This document shows, in pieces, positions 35,575 through 45,063 of a stretch of 64,000 nucleotides of DNA; position 1 is the stretch's first letter; every line of letters starts with the position of its first letter. A program made the translations under genes and the position numbers. Under the pieces are notes generated by a model. It was not told where the DNA came from, did not search any database, and saw only the letters and a list, made by a program, of their open reading frames with translations. This DNA comes from Dokdonella sp. (GTDB lineage: Bacteria; Pseudomonadota; Gammaproteobacteria; Xanthomonadales; Rhodanobacteraceae): positions 496,001 through 560,000 of the forward strand of contig JANQAE010000002.1 in NCBI GenBank assembly GCA_024707225.1, written 5' to 3'.

Positions 35575-36783
35575 ATGGCAACTGCGAGCTTGGCGTCCGT
35601 GCGCGTGCTGCTCGGCGTGTCCGGCGGCATCGCGGCCTACAAAGCGGCCTACCTCGTGCGCCGCCTCGTCGAGGCCGGCGCCGAGGTGCAGGTCGTGCTG
35701 ACCGAGAACGCCGCCCGCTTCGTCACCGCGCTCACGTTCCAGGCCTTGTCCGGGCGCACGGTGCGCACCGGTCTGTGGGACGAGGCGGCCGAGGCCGCGA
35801 TGGGCCACATCGAGCTGGCGCGCTGGGCCGATCGCATCGTGATCGCACCGGCATCGGCCGACCTGATCGCGCGTCTCGCGCACGGGCACGCCGACGATCT
35901 GCTGACCACGCTGTGCCTGGCCAGCGCGGCGCCGGTCGCGATCGCGCCGGCGATGAACCAGCAGATGTGGGCGCAGCCGGCCACGCAGGCCAACATCTCG
36001 CTGCTGCGCGGTCGCGGCATGCGGATCATCGGGCCGGGTGTCGGCGATCAGGCCTGCGGCGACGTCGGCGCGGGCCGCATGTCCGAGCCGGAGGACATCG
36101 TCGCGGCGCTGGCCGCCGACGCGCGGCGCGGCGAGCTGCTGCGCGGCAGGCGCGTGCTGGTCGACGCCGGTCCGACCCACGAGTCGATCGATCCGGTCCG
36201 CTTCATCGGCAACCGCAGCTCGGGCCGGATGGGATTCGCGGTCGCCGCCGCCGCCGCGGCGCAGGGCGCCGAGGTCACCCTGGTCGCCGGTCCGGTCTCG
36301 CTGCCGACCCCGGCCGGCGTGCGCCGCATCGACGTGCGCAGCGCCGCCCAGATGCACACGGCGGTGCTGGCCGAGGCACCGAACGCCGACATCTTCATCG
36401 CGACCGCCGCCGTGGCCGATTACCGCCCCGAAAGCGTTTCGCCGTCCAAGCTCAAGAAGACCGGCGAGGCGATCGCGCTGAAACTGGTCCAGAACGCGGA
36501 CATCCTCGCCGATGTCGCGGCGCTGCCGGTGCGGCCGTTCGTGGTCGGTTTCGCCGCCGAGACCGACAACGTCGAGGCCTATGCGCGCGCCAAGCTCGAG
36601 CGCAAGAAGCTCGATCTGATCGCCGCCAATCTCGTCGCCGACAACGTCGGTTTCGAGTGCGCCGAGAACGCGCTGGTGCTGTTGTGGGAGAACGGCGGGC
36701 GCGAGGAGCTGACGCGCGCCGGCAAGGACGTGCTGGCCGGCCAGCTGATCGAACGCATCGCCGAGCGCTACCGGCCCCGCTGA
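35575..36783 (+). CDS. coaBC: phosphopantothenoylcysteine decarboxylase/synthetase
   Basis: 402 residues, bifunctional enzyme of coenzyme A synthesis. The N-terminal CoaC flavoprotein domain shows LLGVSGGIAAYKAAYLVRRL, GHIELARWADRIVIAPASAD and the PAMNQQMW motif; the C-terminal CoaB domain shows [40 protein letters not shown] and KLKKTG. It joins 4'-phosphopantothenate to cysteine with CTP, then decarboxylates. Divergent from radC (117 bp between starts). Confidence 0.95.
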   Translation: MATASLASVRVLLGVSGGIAAYKAAYLVRRLVEAGAEVQVVLTENAARFVTALTFQALSGRTVRTGLWDEAAEAAMGHIELARWADRIVIAPASADLIARLAHGHADDLLTTLCLASAAPVAIAPAMNQQMWAQPATQANISLLRGRGMRIIGPGVGDQACGDVGAGRMSEPEDIVAALAADARRGELLRGRRVLVDAGPTHESIDPVRFIGNRSSGRMGFAVAAAAAAQGAEVTLVAGPVSLPTPAGVRRIDVRSAAQMHTAVLAEAPNADIFIATAAVADYRPESVSPSKLKKTGEAIALKLVQNADILADVAALPVRPFVVGFAAETDNVEAYARAKLERKKLDLIAANLVADNVGFECAENALVLLWENGGREELTRAGKDVLAGQLIERIAERYRPR

Positions 36784-36850
36784 GCGCGGGCGGTCGCGGC
36801 GAGACGGCCCCGCGAGGCCGGCATCGCCGCGTCCGTGTCGCCGCCGTCGA

Positions 36851-37555
36851 TCAGCGCGGCATGCGCCAGATCAGGTTCAGCGTGTAGGCGTCGGCGTGAT
36901 CGAAGCGGCCGTTGCCGCCCTCGGTCAGCGCGAAGCGGTTGCCGATCCGGAACCAGCGATCCCAGTCCAGGCGCATGCTCCATTGCGGATCGATGTTCCA
37001 GGCCAGGCCGAGGCCGGCGACCGGCCGCGTCTTGTCCTCGTCGTCGGCCTCGAAGCGGTGCGGCGTGTCGGTGGCCGTGATGCCGCGCTCGGAATACTCC
37101 AGACGCGAGAACACCAGGCCCGCGCGCAGCGACGCGGAGAAATCGGTGCCGAGCGGAATCTCGCCGACGGCCACCGCGCTGACGCCGTGCAGCTTGTATT
37201 TGCCCTGGATCGTCGCGCTGCCGGTCGTCAGCGGCACGATCGAGTTCAGCACGAAGTCGCTGTGCGCGTCGCCGAACGTCGTGTAGGCCAGTTCGCCGCT
37301 GAACCACGGCGTGAAGCGGTAGCCGGCGGTCAGCTTGAACGCGCTGCCGCTCTTGTCGCTGAGCCTGGCCGACTCGACCGCGTAGGTCTCGTTGCCGGCA
37401 TAGGCGTCGAAGATCTGGTGGCGCAGGTCGTCGGCGTACTCGCTCGAGCCCGCGCCGATGCCGAAATAGGCGCCCGGCGCCTGTGCGTGCGCGACGGCGC
37501 TGCCGGCCACGGCGAGCGCGAGGCAGGCGAGGGTGGGGGCGGTGCGATGGTTCAT
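36851..37555 (-). CDS. outer-membrane beta-barrel protein (OmpA/OmpW-like porin fold)
   Basis: 234 residues from ATG 37555 with AAGGAG upstream. Signal peptide ends AHAQ. The mature part alternates aromatic-ended beta strands (GAYFGIGAGSSEYA, FKLTAGYRFTPWFSGELAYT, RAGLVFSRLEYS, LGLAWNIDPQWSMRLDWDRW) and ends in YTLNLIWRMPR rather than a terminal Phe. It fits the eight-stranded barrel type of Xanthomonadaceae outer-membrane proteins. Function unknown. Sits 77 bp after uvrD on the same strand. Confidence 0.75.
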   Translation of the reverse strand: MNHRTAPTLACLALAVAGSAVAHAQAPGAYFGIGAGSSEYADDLRHQIFDAYAGNETYAVESARLSDKSGSAFKLTAGYRFTPWFSGELAYTTFGDAHSDFVLNSIVPLTTGSATIQGKYKLHGVSAVAVGEIPLGTDFSASLRAGLVFSRLEYSERGITATDTPHRFEADDEDKTRPVAGLGLAWNIDPQWSMRLDWDRWFRIGNRFALTEGGNGRFDHADAYTLNLIWRMPR

Positions 37556-37632
37556 GTCGTCTCCTTGGCATGGCGCACGGCTGCGCCCGAAGTGCGCATG
37601 GTAAACGCTGCACGACGCAGCACCAGTGCGGT

Positions 37633-39882
37633 TCAGCCGACCGGCGAGAGTTTCGCGTAGGCCAGCACCAGCCACTTCTGTCCGCTGGTCTCGAAGTTGA
37701 CCTGCACGCGCACGTGCTGGCCGGAGCCCTCGAAATCGACGACGACGCCTTCACCGAACGTGTCGTGCCGGACGCGCTGACCGAGCGAAAGCCCGGCGGT
37801 CTGCGGCTCGGCGGCCGCGGCCGCCGGCCGGTGACCGGCGTAGACCGGCCGGCTGATCTGTACGCGCGGACGCACCTCGTGCAGCAGCTCGCGCGGAATC
37901 TCGCCGAGGAAGCGCGACGGCCGCGCGTAGGTCTCCATGCCGTGCAGACGGCGCGACTCGGCGTAGGTCAGCACGAGGCGCTCGCGCGCACGCGTGATGC
38001 CGACGTAGGCCAGCCGCCGCTCCTCGGCGAGACGGCCGGCTTCCTCGACCGACTTCTGGCTCGGGAACAGGCCGTCTTCGAGGCCGACCAGGAAGACCAG
38101 CGGAAACTCCAGCCCCTTGGCCGAGTGCAGCGTCATCAGCTGCACGCAGGCCTGCCAGGACTCGCCCTGGCCCTCGCCGGCCTCGAGCGCAGCGTGCGAC
38201 AGGAACGCGCCGAGCCGCGACAGGCCCGCTTCGAGGTCCTCGGGCGTCGGCTCGAAGCGGTCGGCCACGTTGACCAGTTCGTCGAGGTTCTCGACGCGCG
38301 ATTCGGCGCTGCCGCGCGAGTCGGACTCGTAGAACGCACGCAGCCCGCTCCGGGCGAGCACGTGCTCGACCTGCTCGTGCAGCGGCAGGGGTTCGTCGTC
38401 GGTTCGTCGATCGACGGCGGCGCCGTCGTCGGCGAGGCCGGCCGGCTCGTCCGCGCCCGGCGCCAGACACTGCCGCGCCAGCATCTGGATCAGGTCGAGG
38501 AACGCGCGCAGCGCATTGCGCGCGCGTCCGGCCAGCTCGCCGCCGGCCAGCTCGTTCAGCGCGGCCTCCCACAGCGAGGTGTCGTCGTGACGTGCGCGGC
38601 GGCGCAGCACCTCGAGCGTGCGATCGCCGATGCCGCGCGGCGGCGTGTTGACGACGCGCTCGAACGCGGCATCGTCGTGGCGATTGGCGATCAGGCGCAG
38701 ATACGCCAGCGCATCACGAATCTCGGCGCGCTCGAAGTAGCGCAGTCCGCCGTAGACGCGATACGCGATCGCATGCTGGATCAGCTGTTCCTCGAAGTTG
38801 CGCGACTGCGCATTGGAGCGGTACAGCACCGCGACGTCCGATGCCGCACCGCCGCCGTCCAGATGTTCGCGGATGCGATCGACGACGTAGCGCGCCTCGT
38901 CCTGCTCGTTGTACGCGGCGTAGACCTCGATCGGCGCGCCGGCCGGCCCGGCGGTCCACAGCTGCTTGCCGAGCCGGTCGTGGTTGTTGGCGATCACCGC
39001 GTTGGCGGCGCCGAGAATCGTCGAGGTGGAACGGTAGTTCTGTTCGAGCCGGATCGTCGCGGCATCGGCGAAGTCGCGCAGGAAGTGCTGCACGTTCTCG
39101 ACGCGCGCGCCGCGCCAGCCGTAGATCGCCTGATCGTCGTCGCCGACGACGAACACCTCGGCACTGGCGCCGGCCAGCACGCGGATCCAGGCGTACTGCA
39201 GCGTATTGGTGTCCTGAAACTCGTCGATCAGCAGATGGCGCCAGCGCTCGCGGTAGTGCGCGAGCAGGGCCTCGTCGTTGAGCCACAGCTCGTGCGCGCG
39301 CAGCAGCAGCTCGGCGAAGTCGACCAGGCCGCCGCGCCGGCACGCGTCCTCGTAGGCGCGGTAGATCGAAACCAGGGTCTGTGCGAGCGGATTGCCGTCG
39401 GACTGGATCGCGTCGGGGCGGCGGCCCTCGTCCTTGGCGCCGTTGATGAACCAGGCCGCCTGCCGCGGCGGGAAGCGCGCCTCGTCCAGTCCGAGGCCCT
39501 GGATCGTGCGCTTGATCAGGCGCTGCTGATCGTCGCCGTCGAGGATCTGGAACGTCTCGGGCAGGCCGGCCTCGCGCCAGTGCCGGCGCAGCAGGCGATG
39601 CGCGATGCCGTGGAACGTGCCGATCGTCAGGCCGCGCGTGCCGGCGCCGACCAGCGCTTCGGTGCGCGCACGCATCTCGCCGGCGGCCTTGTTCGTGAAC
39701 GTCACCGCCAGGATCGACCACGGCGATACGCGCTCGACCTCGAGCAGCCAGCCGATCCGATGGGTCAGTACGCGCGTCTTGCCCGAACCGGCGCCGGCCA
39801 GGACCAGACAGTGGCGCGCCGGCGTGCTGACGGCTTCGCGCTGCGCCGGATTCAGCGCGTCGAGCAGGTGAGAAACGTCCAT
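37633..39882 (-). CDS. uvrD: DNA helicase II
   Basis: 749 residues from ATG 39882 (MDVSHLLDALNPAQREAV). Superfamily 1A 3'-5' helicase acting in nucleotide excision and mismatch repair. Motif I AGAGSGKTRVLTHR, motif Ia VTFTNKAAGEMRAR, motif II DEFQDTN, motif III GDDDQAIYGWRGA, motif IV QNYRSTSTI, motif V TLHSAKGLEF and motif VI VGITRARERLVLTYA are all present. The C-terminal end (GQRVRHDTFGEGVVVDFEGS) is the Tudor-like RNA polymerase-binding part of UvrD/PcrA. Confidence 0.95.
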   Translation of the reverse strand: MDVSHLLDALNPAQREAVSTPARHCLVLAGAGSGKTRVLTHRIGWLLEVERVSPWSILAVTFTNKAAGEMRARTEALVGAGTRGLTIGTFHGIAHRLLRRHWREAGLPETFQILDGDDQQRLIKRTIQGLGLDEARFPPRQAAWFINGAKDEGRRPDAIQSDGNPLAQTLVSIYRAYEDACRRGGLVDFAELLLRAHELWLNDEALLAHYRERWRHLLIDEFQDTNTLQYAWIRVLAGASAEVFVVGDDDQAIYGWRGARVENVQHFLRDFADAATIRLEQNYRSTSTILGAANAVIANNHDRLGKQLWTAGPAGAPIEVYAAYNEQDEARYVVDRIREHLDGGGAASDVAVLYRSNAQSRNFEEQLIQHAIAYRVYGGLRYFERAEIRDALAYLRLIANRHDDAAFERVVNTPPRGIGDRTLEVLRRRARHDDTSLWEAALNELAGGELAGRARNALRAFLDLIQMLARQCLAPGADEPAGLADDGAAVDRRTDDEPLPLHEQVEHVLARSGLRAFYESDSRGSAESRVENLDELVNVADRFEPTPEDLEAGLSRLGAFLSHAALEAGEGQGESWQACVQLMTLHSAKGLEFPLVFLVGLEDGLFPSQKSVEEAGRLAEERRLAYVGITRARERLVLTYAESRRLHGMETYARPSRFLGEIPRELLHEVRPRVQISRPVYAGHRPAAAAAEPQTAGLSLGQRVRHDTFGEGVVVDFEGSGQHVRVQVNFETSGQKWLVLAYAKLSPVG

Positions 39883-40060
39883 CCGTCGGGTCTGGCTGGG
39901 CGTCGCGACGCGGGTTCCTGTCCGCGACGCGATCGAGGCGCGCAAGCAGGCTTGCGCGGGTTCTCCGGGCATCCGTCCCGGATCGCGCCTGTGGGCTGTC
40001 GCTCGACGCGCGGCGAGGATGACACGGCAGGCAGGACCGCTCGCGGAATGCGCGGCGGCA

Positions 40061-40132
40061 TGCCGGGTGAGGGATTTGAACCCCCGACCTTCGGTTTACA
40101 AAACCGCTGCACTACCGCTGTGCTAACCCGGC
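40061..40132 (-). tRNA. tRNA-Thr (anticodon TGT)
   Basis: 72 nt on the minus strand: acceptor GCCGGGT/ACCCGGC, D arm GCAC-AGCGGTA-GTGC, anticodon loop TTTGTAA (anticodon TGT, reads ACA), T arm with loop TTCAAAT, discriminator A. The 3' CCA is not encoded (TGCC follows). The anticodon stem has four pairs and one outer G-A mismatch. Its 5' end overlaps the last 10 nt of the upstream LuxR-type gene. Confidence 0.88.
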
Positions 40133-40896
40133 GCAAGGGGTCGATTGTACCTCGGAAGCTCACCCGTCGTTAACGAATCGGACTCGGGCAGCAGGCCGAG
40201 CGCGGTCGCGCGCGCGACCGCATGATGCCGGCTGAAGACGCCGAGCTTGTGCGAGGCGTTCTCGAGGTGGAACACGACCGTGCGCTCGGTGATGCCGAGC
40301 AGACGGCCGATCTCCCAGCCGGTCTTGCCGAGCGAGGTCCAGCGCAGGCATTCGATCTCGCGCACGGTCAGATGGACCTGTTCGACGCGCGACATCCGCG
40401 CCGCATAGCGATGACCGGCCTCGTGCAGGTAGGTCGCCAGCAGTTGCACCTGCGGCAGCCGGTTGACGACGTCGCGGCGCTTGAGCGGATGATAGGTCGC
40501 CAGGATCACCACGCCCCAGCGGCAGCCCAGCCCGTGCACCGGAACGCCGATCGCCGCCTGCAGGCCGAACGAGGTGGCCTCGGCGAACAGGCGGCAGGTC
40601 TTCTCCTGCGGATCGTGCGCCGCCGCCTCGGGCGTCCAGACCAGCGGCGTGGTGTGCTCGCGGCAATGCGCCATCACCGGATCGTCGTTGCGACACAGCA
40701 GCAGCAGGTGGTCGGAAATGCCGCTGCGCGGCTCCTCGCTCAGGAAATACGGCGCGCCGGTCGAGTGTGCGAGGCTGACCGTATAGGTCCAGCATTCGAA
40801 TCCGATGGCGAGCGCGCAGCCGCTGACCTGCCGCTGCAGCTTCTTCTCGGTATCGCAGTCCAGCAGTCTTACGAACCGATCCAGGTGTCTGACCAT
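40123..40896 (-). CDS. LuxR-type regulator with autoinducer-binding domain
   Basis: 257 residues from ATG 40896. The N-terminal half matches the autoinducer-binding domain (GFECWTYTVSL, DDPVMAHCREHTTPLVW), keeping the Tyr, Asp-Pro and Trp positions of LuxR/TraR. The C-terminal GerE helix-turn-helix reads LTVREIECLRWTSLGKTGWE, then IGRLLGITERTVVFHLENAS. No luxI is in the window, so it looks like a LuxR solo that may answer an outside signal. It is divergent from an exported M1 peptidase; LuxR solos paired with a peptidase gene (XccR/OryR with pip) are known in Xanthomonas. The stop codon TAG lies inside the tRNA-Thr gene. Confidence 0.85.
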   Translation of the reverse strand: MVRHLDRFVRLLDCDTEKKLQRQVSGCALAIGFECWTYTVSLAHSTGAPYFLSEEPRSGISDHLLLLCRNDDPVMAHCREHTTPLVWTPEAAAHDPQEKTCRLFAEATSFGLQAAIGVPVHGLGCRWGVVILATYHPLKRRDVVNRLPQVQLLATYLHEAGHRYAARMSRVEQVHLTVREIECLRWTSLGKTGWEIGRLLGITERTVVFHLENASHKLGVFSRHHAVARATALGLLPESDSLTTGELPRYNRPLAPG

Positions 40897-40930
40897 GGCG
40901 TTCTATTCATCCATCCATTCGGACCGCGAT

Positions 40931-40989
40931 GTGCCTGCGGCCGCTTCCTCGGCGATTCCGCTCGCACGCGCGACTTCCGGCGCAGGCAC
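40931..40989. repeat. inverted repeat in the luxR/M1 peptidase control region
   Basis: GTGCCTGCGGCCG (40931-40943) pairs with CGGCGCAGGCAC (40978-40989), 12 bp with one bulged base and a 34-nt spacer. It lies between the divergent starts at 40896 and 41057. It does not look like a canonical 20-bp lux box. Confidence 0.45.
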
Positions 40990-41056
40990 GATGGGAATGG
41001 CAATGCCACAATAGTCCTCGTCCTTCCTTGCTAAGCACGTGATGTGCCAGGGTTCT

Positions 41057-42895
<1,839 letters not shown>

Positions 42896-42944
42896 CGTGT
42901 CGGTGAGGGGCGGTGAGTAACCGTGGGTGTCAGTAAACGACAAA

Positions 42945-42966
42945 GGGCGCGACCGAGGTCGCGCCC
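42945..42966. terminator. hairpin terminator between convergent genes
   Basis: GGGCGCGAC, loop CGAG, GTCGCGCCC: perfect 9-bp stem with AAA before it and TTC after it. On the minus strand it is followed by TTTG. It separates the M1 peptidase (+) and the lipoprotein (-). The U-tract is short. Confidence 0.6.
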
Positions 42967-42979
42967 TTCGTAGGCCCTT

Positions 42980-43003
42980 GCGAGGCGTTCATGAACGCCT
43001 CGC
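42980..43003. repeat. 24-bp perfect palindrome
   Basis: GCGAGGCGTTCA followed directly by its exact reverse complement. It lies 8 bp past the stop of the minus-strand lipoprotein gene, so it may be part of that gene's terminator or a protein-binding palindrome. Confidence 0.6.
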
Positions 43004-43011
43004 GGCCGTCC

Positions 43012-43497
43012 TCATTGCACCTGGAACGACTGCGACCCGGCCTGCTTGCCGTCGATCGACACGGTGACCTGGTAGCTGCCGGCCGGCCAGCCGTCCGGCT
43101 TGCTGATCTGGAACGTCGTCACGGCCGCACCGGTCGGCGCGATCGCCTTGCTGTCCTCGTTGACGACCTGGCCGTCCTGATAGGTCCACTTCGCGGCGAT
43201 CGTCGCGCTCGGCGCCGAGCCGGACGTGCTGACGGCGGCATAGATCGTATCGGTCGGGGCGAACGTGGTCTTGGCTTCGGTGACCTTCATGTCGGGACCG
43301 ACCGCGCTGCCGAGATCGATCGACACGAGCAGCAGACCGGCCGGTGCCGGCGGCGGCGTGGTCGGGGCCGGGGTGGTCGCGGGGGCGGGCGCCGGAGCCG
43401 GTGCCGGCGCGGGTTCTTCCTTCTTGCCGCAGGCGGTCAGTGCCAGCGCGCCGCCGAGGGCCAGAGCGAGAGATGCGGTGGTGCGATTGACGATCAT
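43012..43497 (-). CDS. lipoprotein with Pro/Ala linker
   Basis: 161 residues. Signal peptide with lipobox LTAC (Cys23), then a (PA)n linker (EPAPAPAPAPAPATTPAPTT) and a beta-rich C-terminal domain (LLLVSIDLGSAVG, ATIAAKWTYQDGQVV, WPAGSYQVTVSIDGKQAGSQ). The last part resembles an Ig-like or PPC-type fold. Follows the LysM gene by 22 bp, probably the same transcript. Function unknown. Confidence 0.75.
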   Translation of the reverse strand: MIVNRTTASLALALGGALALTACGKKEEPAPAPAPAPAPATTPAPTTPPPAPAGLLLVSIDLGSAVGPDMKVTEAKTTFAPTDTIYAAVSTSGSAPSATIAAKWTYQDGQVVNEDSKAIAPTGAAVTTFQISKPDGWPAGSYQVTVSIDGKQAGSQSFQVQ

Positions 43498-43519
43498 GGA
43501 ATGCTCCTAGGGCGGATGG

Positions 43520-43837
43520 TCAGGACTTGTCGGCGTCTTCGGGAATGGTCAGCACCTGACCGGGTTTGATCAGATCGGGATTGGAAAGCTGATCGCGATT
43601 GGCCTCGAAGATCACCTTCCATCGATTGGCGTTGCCGTAGAACGTCTTGGCGATCTTCGACAAGGTATCGCCCTTGACGACCGTATAGCTGCGCTTCTCG
43701 ACCGGAGCATCCGGTGCGGTCGAAGCGACGCCACCCTGGACATTGCTGAAGTCGGCCTTGGCCGGTGCATCGGCTGCGGTCGAGGTGACCGCACTGTTGA
43801 CGTTGGAAAAATCCGGTTTCTTCGGTTCGTTGGTCAT
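43520..43837 (-). CDS. small LysM-domain protein (YgaU/Kbp-like without BON domain)
   Basis: 105 residues from ATG 43837; ATG 43840 sits too close to the AGGGAG ribosome site. The N-terminal half has two copies of a short repeat ([36 protein letters not shown]); the C-terminal half is one LysM domain ([20 protein letters not shown], then [14 protein letters not shown]), the version found in cytoplasmic YgaU. No signal peptide and no BON domain. It may bind peptidoglycan fragments or potassium-related ligands; not certain. Confidence 0.82.
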   Translation of the reverse strand: MTNEPKKPDFSNVNSAVTSTAADAPAKADFSNVQGGVASTAPDAPVEKRSYTVVKGDTLSKIAKTFYGNANRWKVIFEANRDQLSNPDLIKPGQVLTIPEDADKS

Positions 43838-44189
43838 CATGGCTCCCTCTCGCCTGTGCGAGGGCCGTTAAGTTACACCCCTCGTGGATTAATGAACGGT
43901 AATCGGGCCGCTGTCAGGCAACAAATGGTGTCGGCCGGCGGAACGCGTCAGGTGGCGTTCACGCAAGTGCCCAGTTCCCGCCCGATTAGTACCGTGCACC
44001 GATCCGATGACGCTGGCGTGGCAGCCGCCCGCACCGGCGTCGCAGTCGCCGCCGACGCGAAGAATCGCCAGGGCAGGAATCGCGCACGGAGCGGGATCGG
44101 CGGCCGATTCACGGAGCGGGCGTGCGGATCGGCGATCGTGGTAAGCGCGGCGGGCAGGGCGCACCACGCGCCCGGTCTCGACGCCGCTG
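43838..44189. other. intergenic region upstream of the LysM gene
   Basis: 352 bp. The part next to the LysM gene (43860-43925) is A/T-richer, with GTTAAGTTACACC and TTAATGAACGGTAATC, and probably holds its promoter, though no clear -35/-10 pair could be fixed. The rest is GC-rich without a convincing frame. Confidence 0.4.
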
Positions 44190-45017
44190 CTACTGGCGTG
44201 CCGTGCGCAGATTCGGCGGCGGCGCCTGGCCGGCCGTCGCGCGCCACGGATTGATGTCGATGCCGCCGCGACGCGTGTAGCGCGCGTAGACGCTCAGCCG
44301 CTCGGGCGCACAGCGGCGCACGACGTCGACGAAGATCCGTTCCACGCATTGCTCGTGGAAATCGTCGTGCAGCCGGTACGAGAGCAGATAGCGCAGCAGC
44401 CCGGCCCGATCGATCGGCGCGCCGGCGTAGGCGATCTGCACGTCGGCCCAGTCGGGCTGGCCGGTCACCGGGCAGTTCGAGCGCAGCGCACGCGAGACCA
44501 GCGTCTCCTCGACCCGCGGTCGACGCGGGTGGGCGATCAGCGCGTCGGGATCGGGCGGCGCATAGCGGCCGATCGAGATCGGCACCTCGTCGATCGATTC
44601 GCCTTCGAGCTCGCCGCAGCCCACGCCCGGGCCGGGCAGCGGCCGCAGCTCGACGCCGACCGTTGCAGCGGCTGCGCCGCCGAGATCGGCCGCGAGACGT
44701 TCGCGCAGCGCGTCGGCACCGGCCAGATGCGTCTGGTTGTAGCTGTTGAGGTAGAGCTTGAGCGACTTGGACTCGACCATGTTCGGCGAGTCGGCCGGAA
44801 CGCGAAACGTCGCGACGGCCACGCGCGGCCTTCCGTCCGGATCGAGCCAGGACAGCTCGTAGGCATTCCAGATGTCGACGCCGACGAACGGCAGCGCGCC
44901 GGCGATGCCGATCTCGGCGCGCTTGGGCGCGCGCGGGATCGGGAACAGCAGCGACGGATCGTAGTCGGCGCCGAACGTCACCGTGCGGCCGAGCGGGGAA
45001 TCGTGCGGCGTCGTCAT
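44190..45017 (-). CDS. queF: NADPH-dependent 7-cyano-7-deazaguanine (preQ0) reductase
   Basis: 275 residues, the two-module (E. coli-like) form. Reduces the nitrile of preQ0 to preQ1 in queuosine synthesis. [16 protein letters not shown] is the NADPH-side motif; [19 protein letters not shown] holds the catalytic Cys and Asp; [10 protein letters not shown] is the substrate Glu region. It follows the RND permease by 46 bp on the same strand but is functionally unrelated. Confidence 0.93.
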   Translation of the reverse strand: MTTPHDSPLGRTVTFGADYDPSLLFPIPRAPKRAEIGIAGALPFVGVDIWNAYELSWLDPDGRPRVAVATFRVPADSPNMVESKSLKLYLNSYNQTHLAGADALRERLAADLGGAAAATVGVELRPLPGPGVGCGELEGESIDEVPISIGRYAPPDPDALIAHPRRPRVEETLVSRALRSNCPVTGQPDWADVQIAYAGAPIDRAGLLRYLLSYRLHDDFHEQCVERIFVDVVRRCAPERLSVYARYTRRGGIDINPWRATAGQAPPPNLRTARQ

Positions 45018-45063
45018 GTCGGATCGGGAGCGGCGCCGGCCGGAAGCCGGCGCCGCGCTCGGA

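Noticed and set aside
40897-41056. Search for a canonical lux box between luxR and the M1 peptidase
   Set aside because: No 20-bp dyad resembling known lux boxes; only a widely spaced inverted repeat was found.
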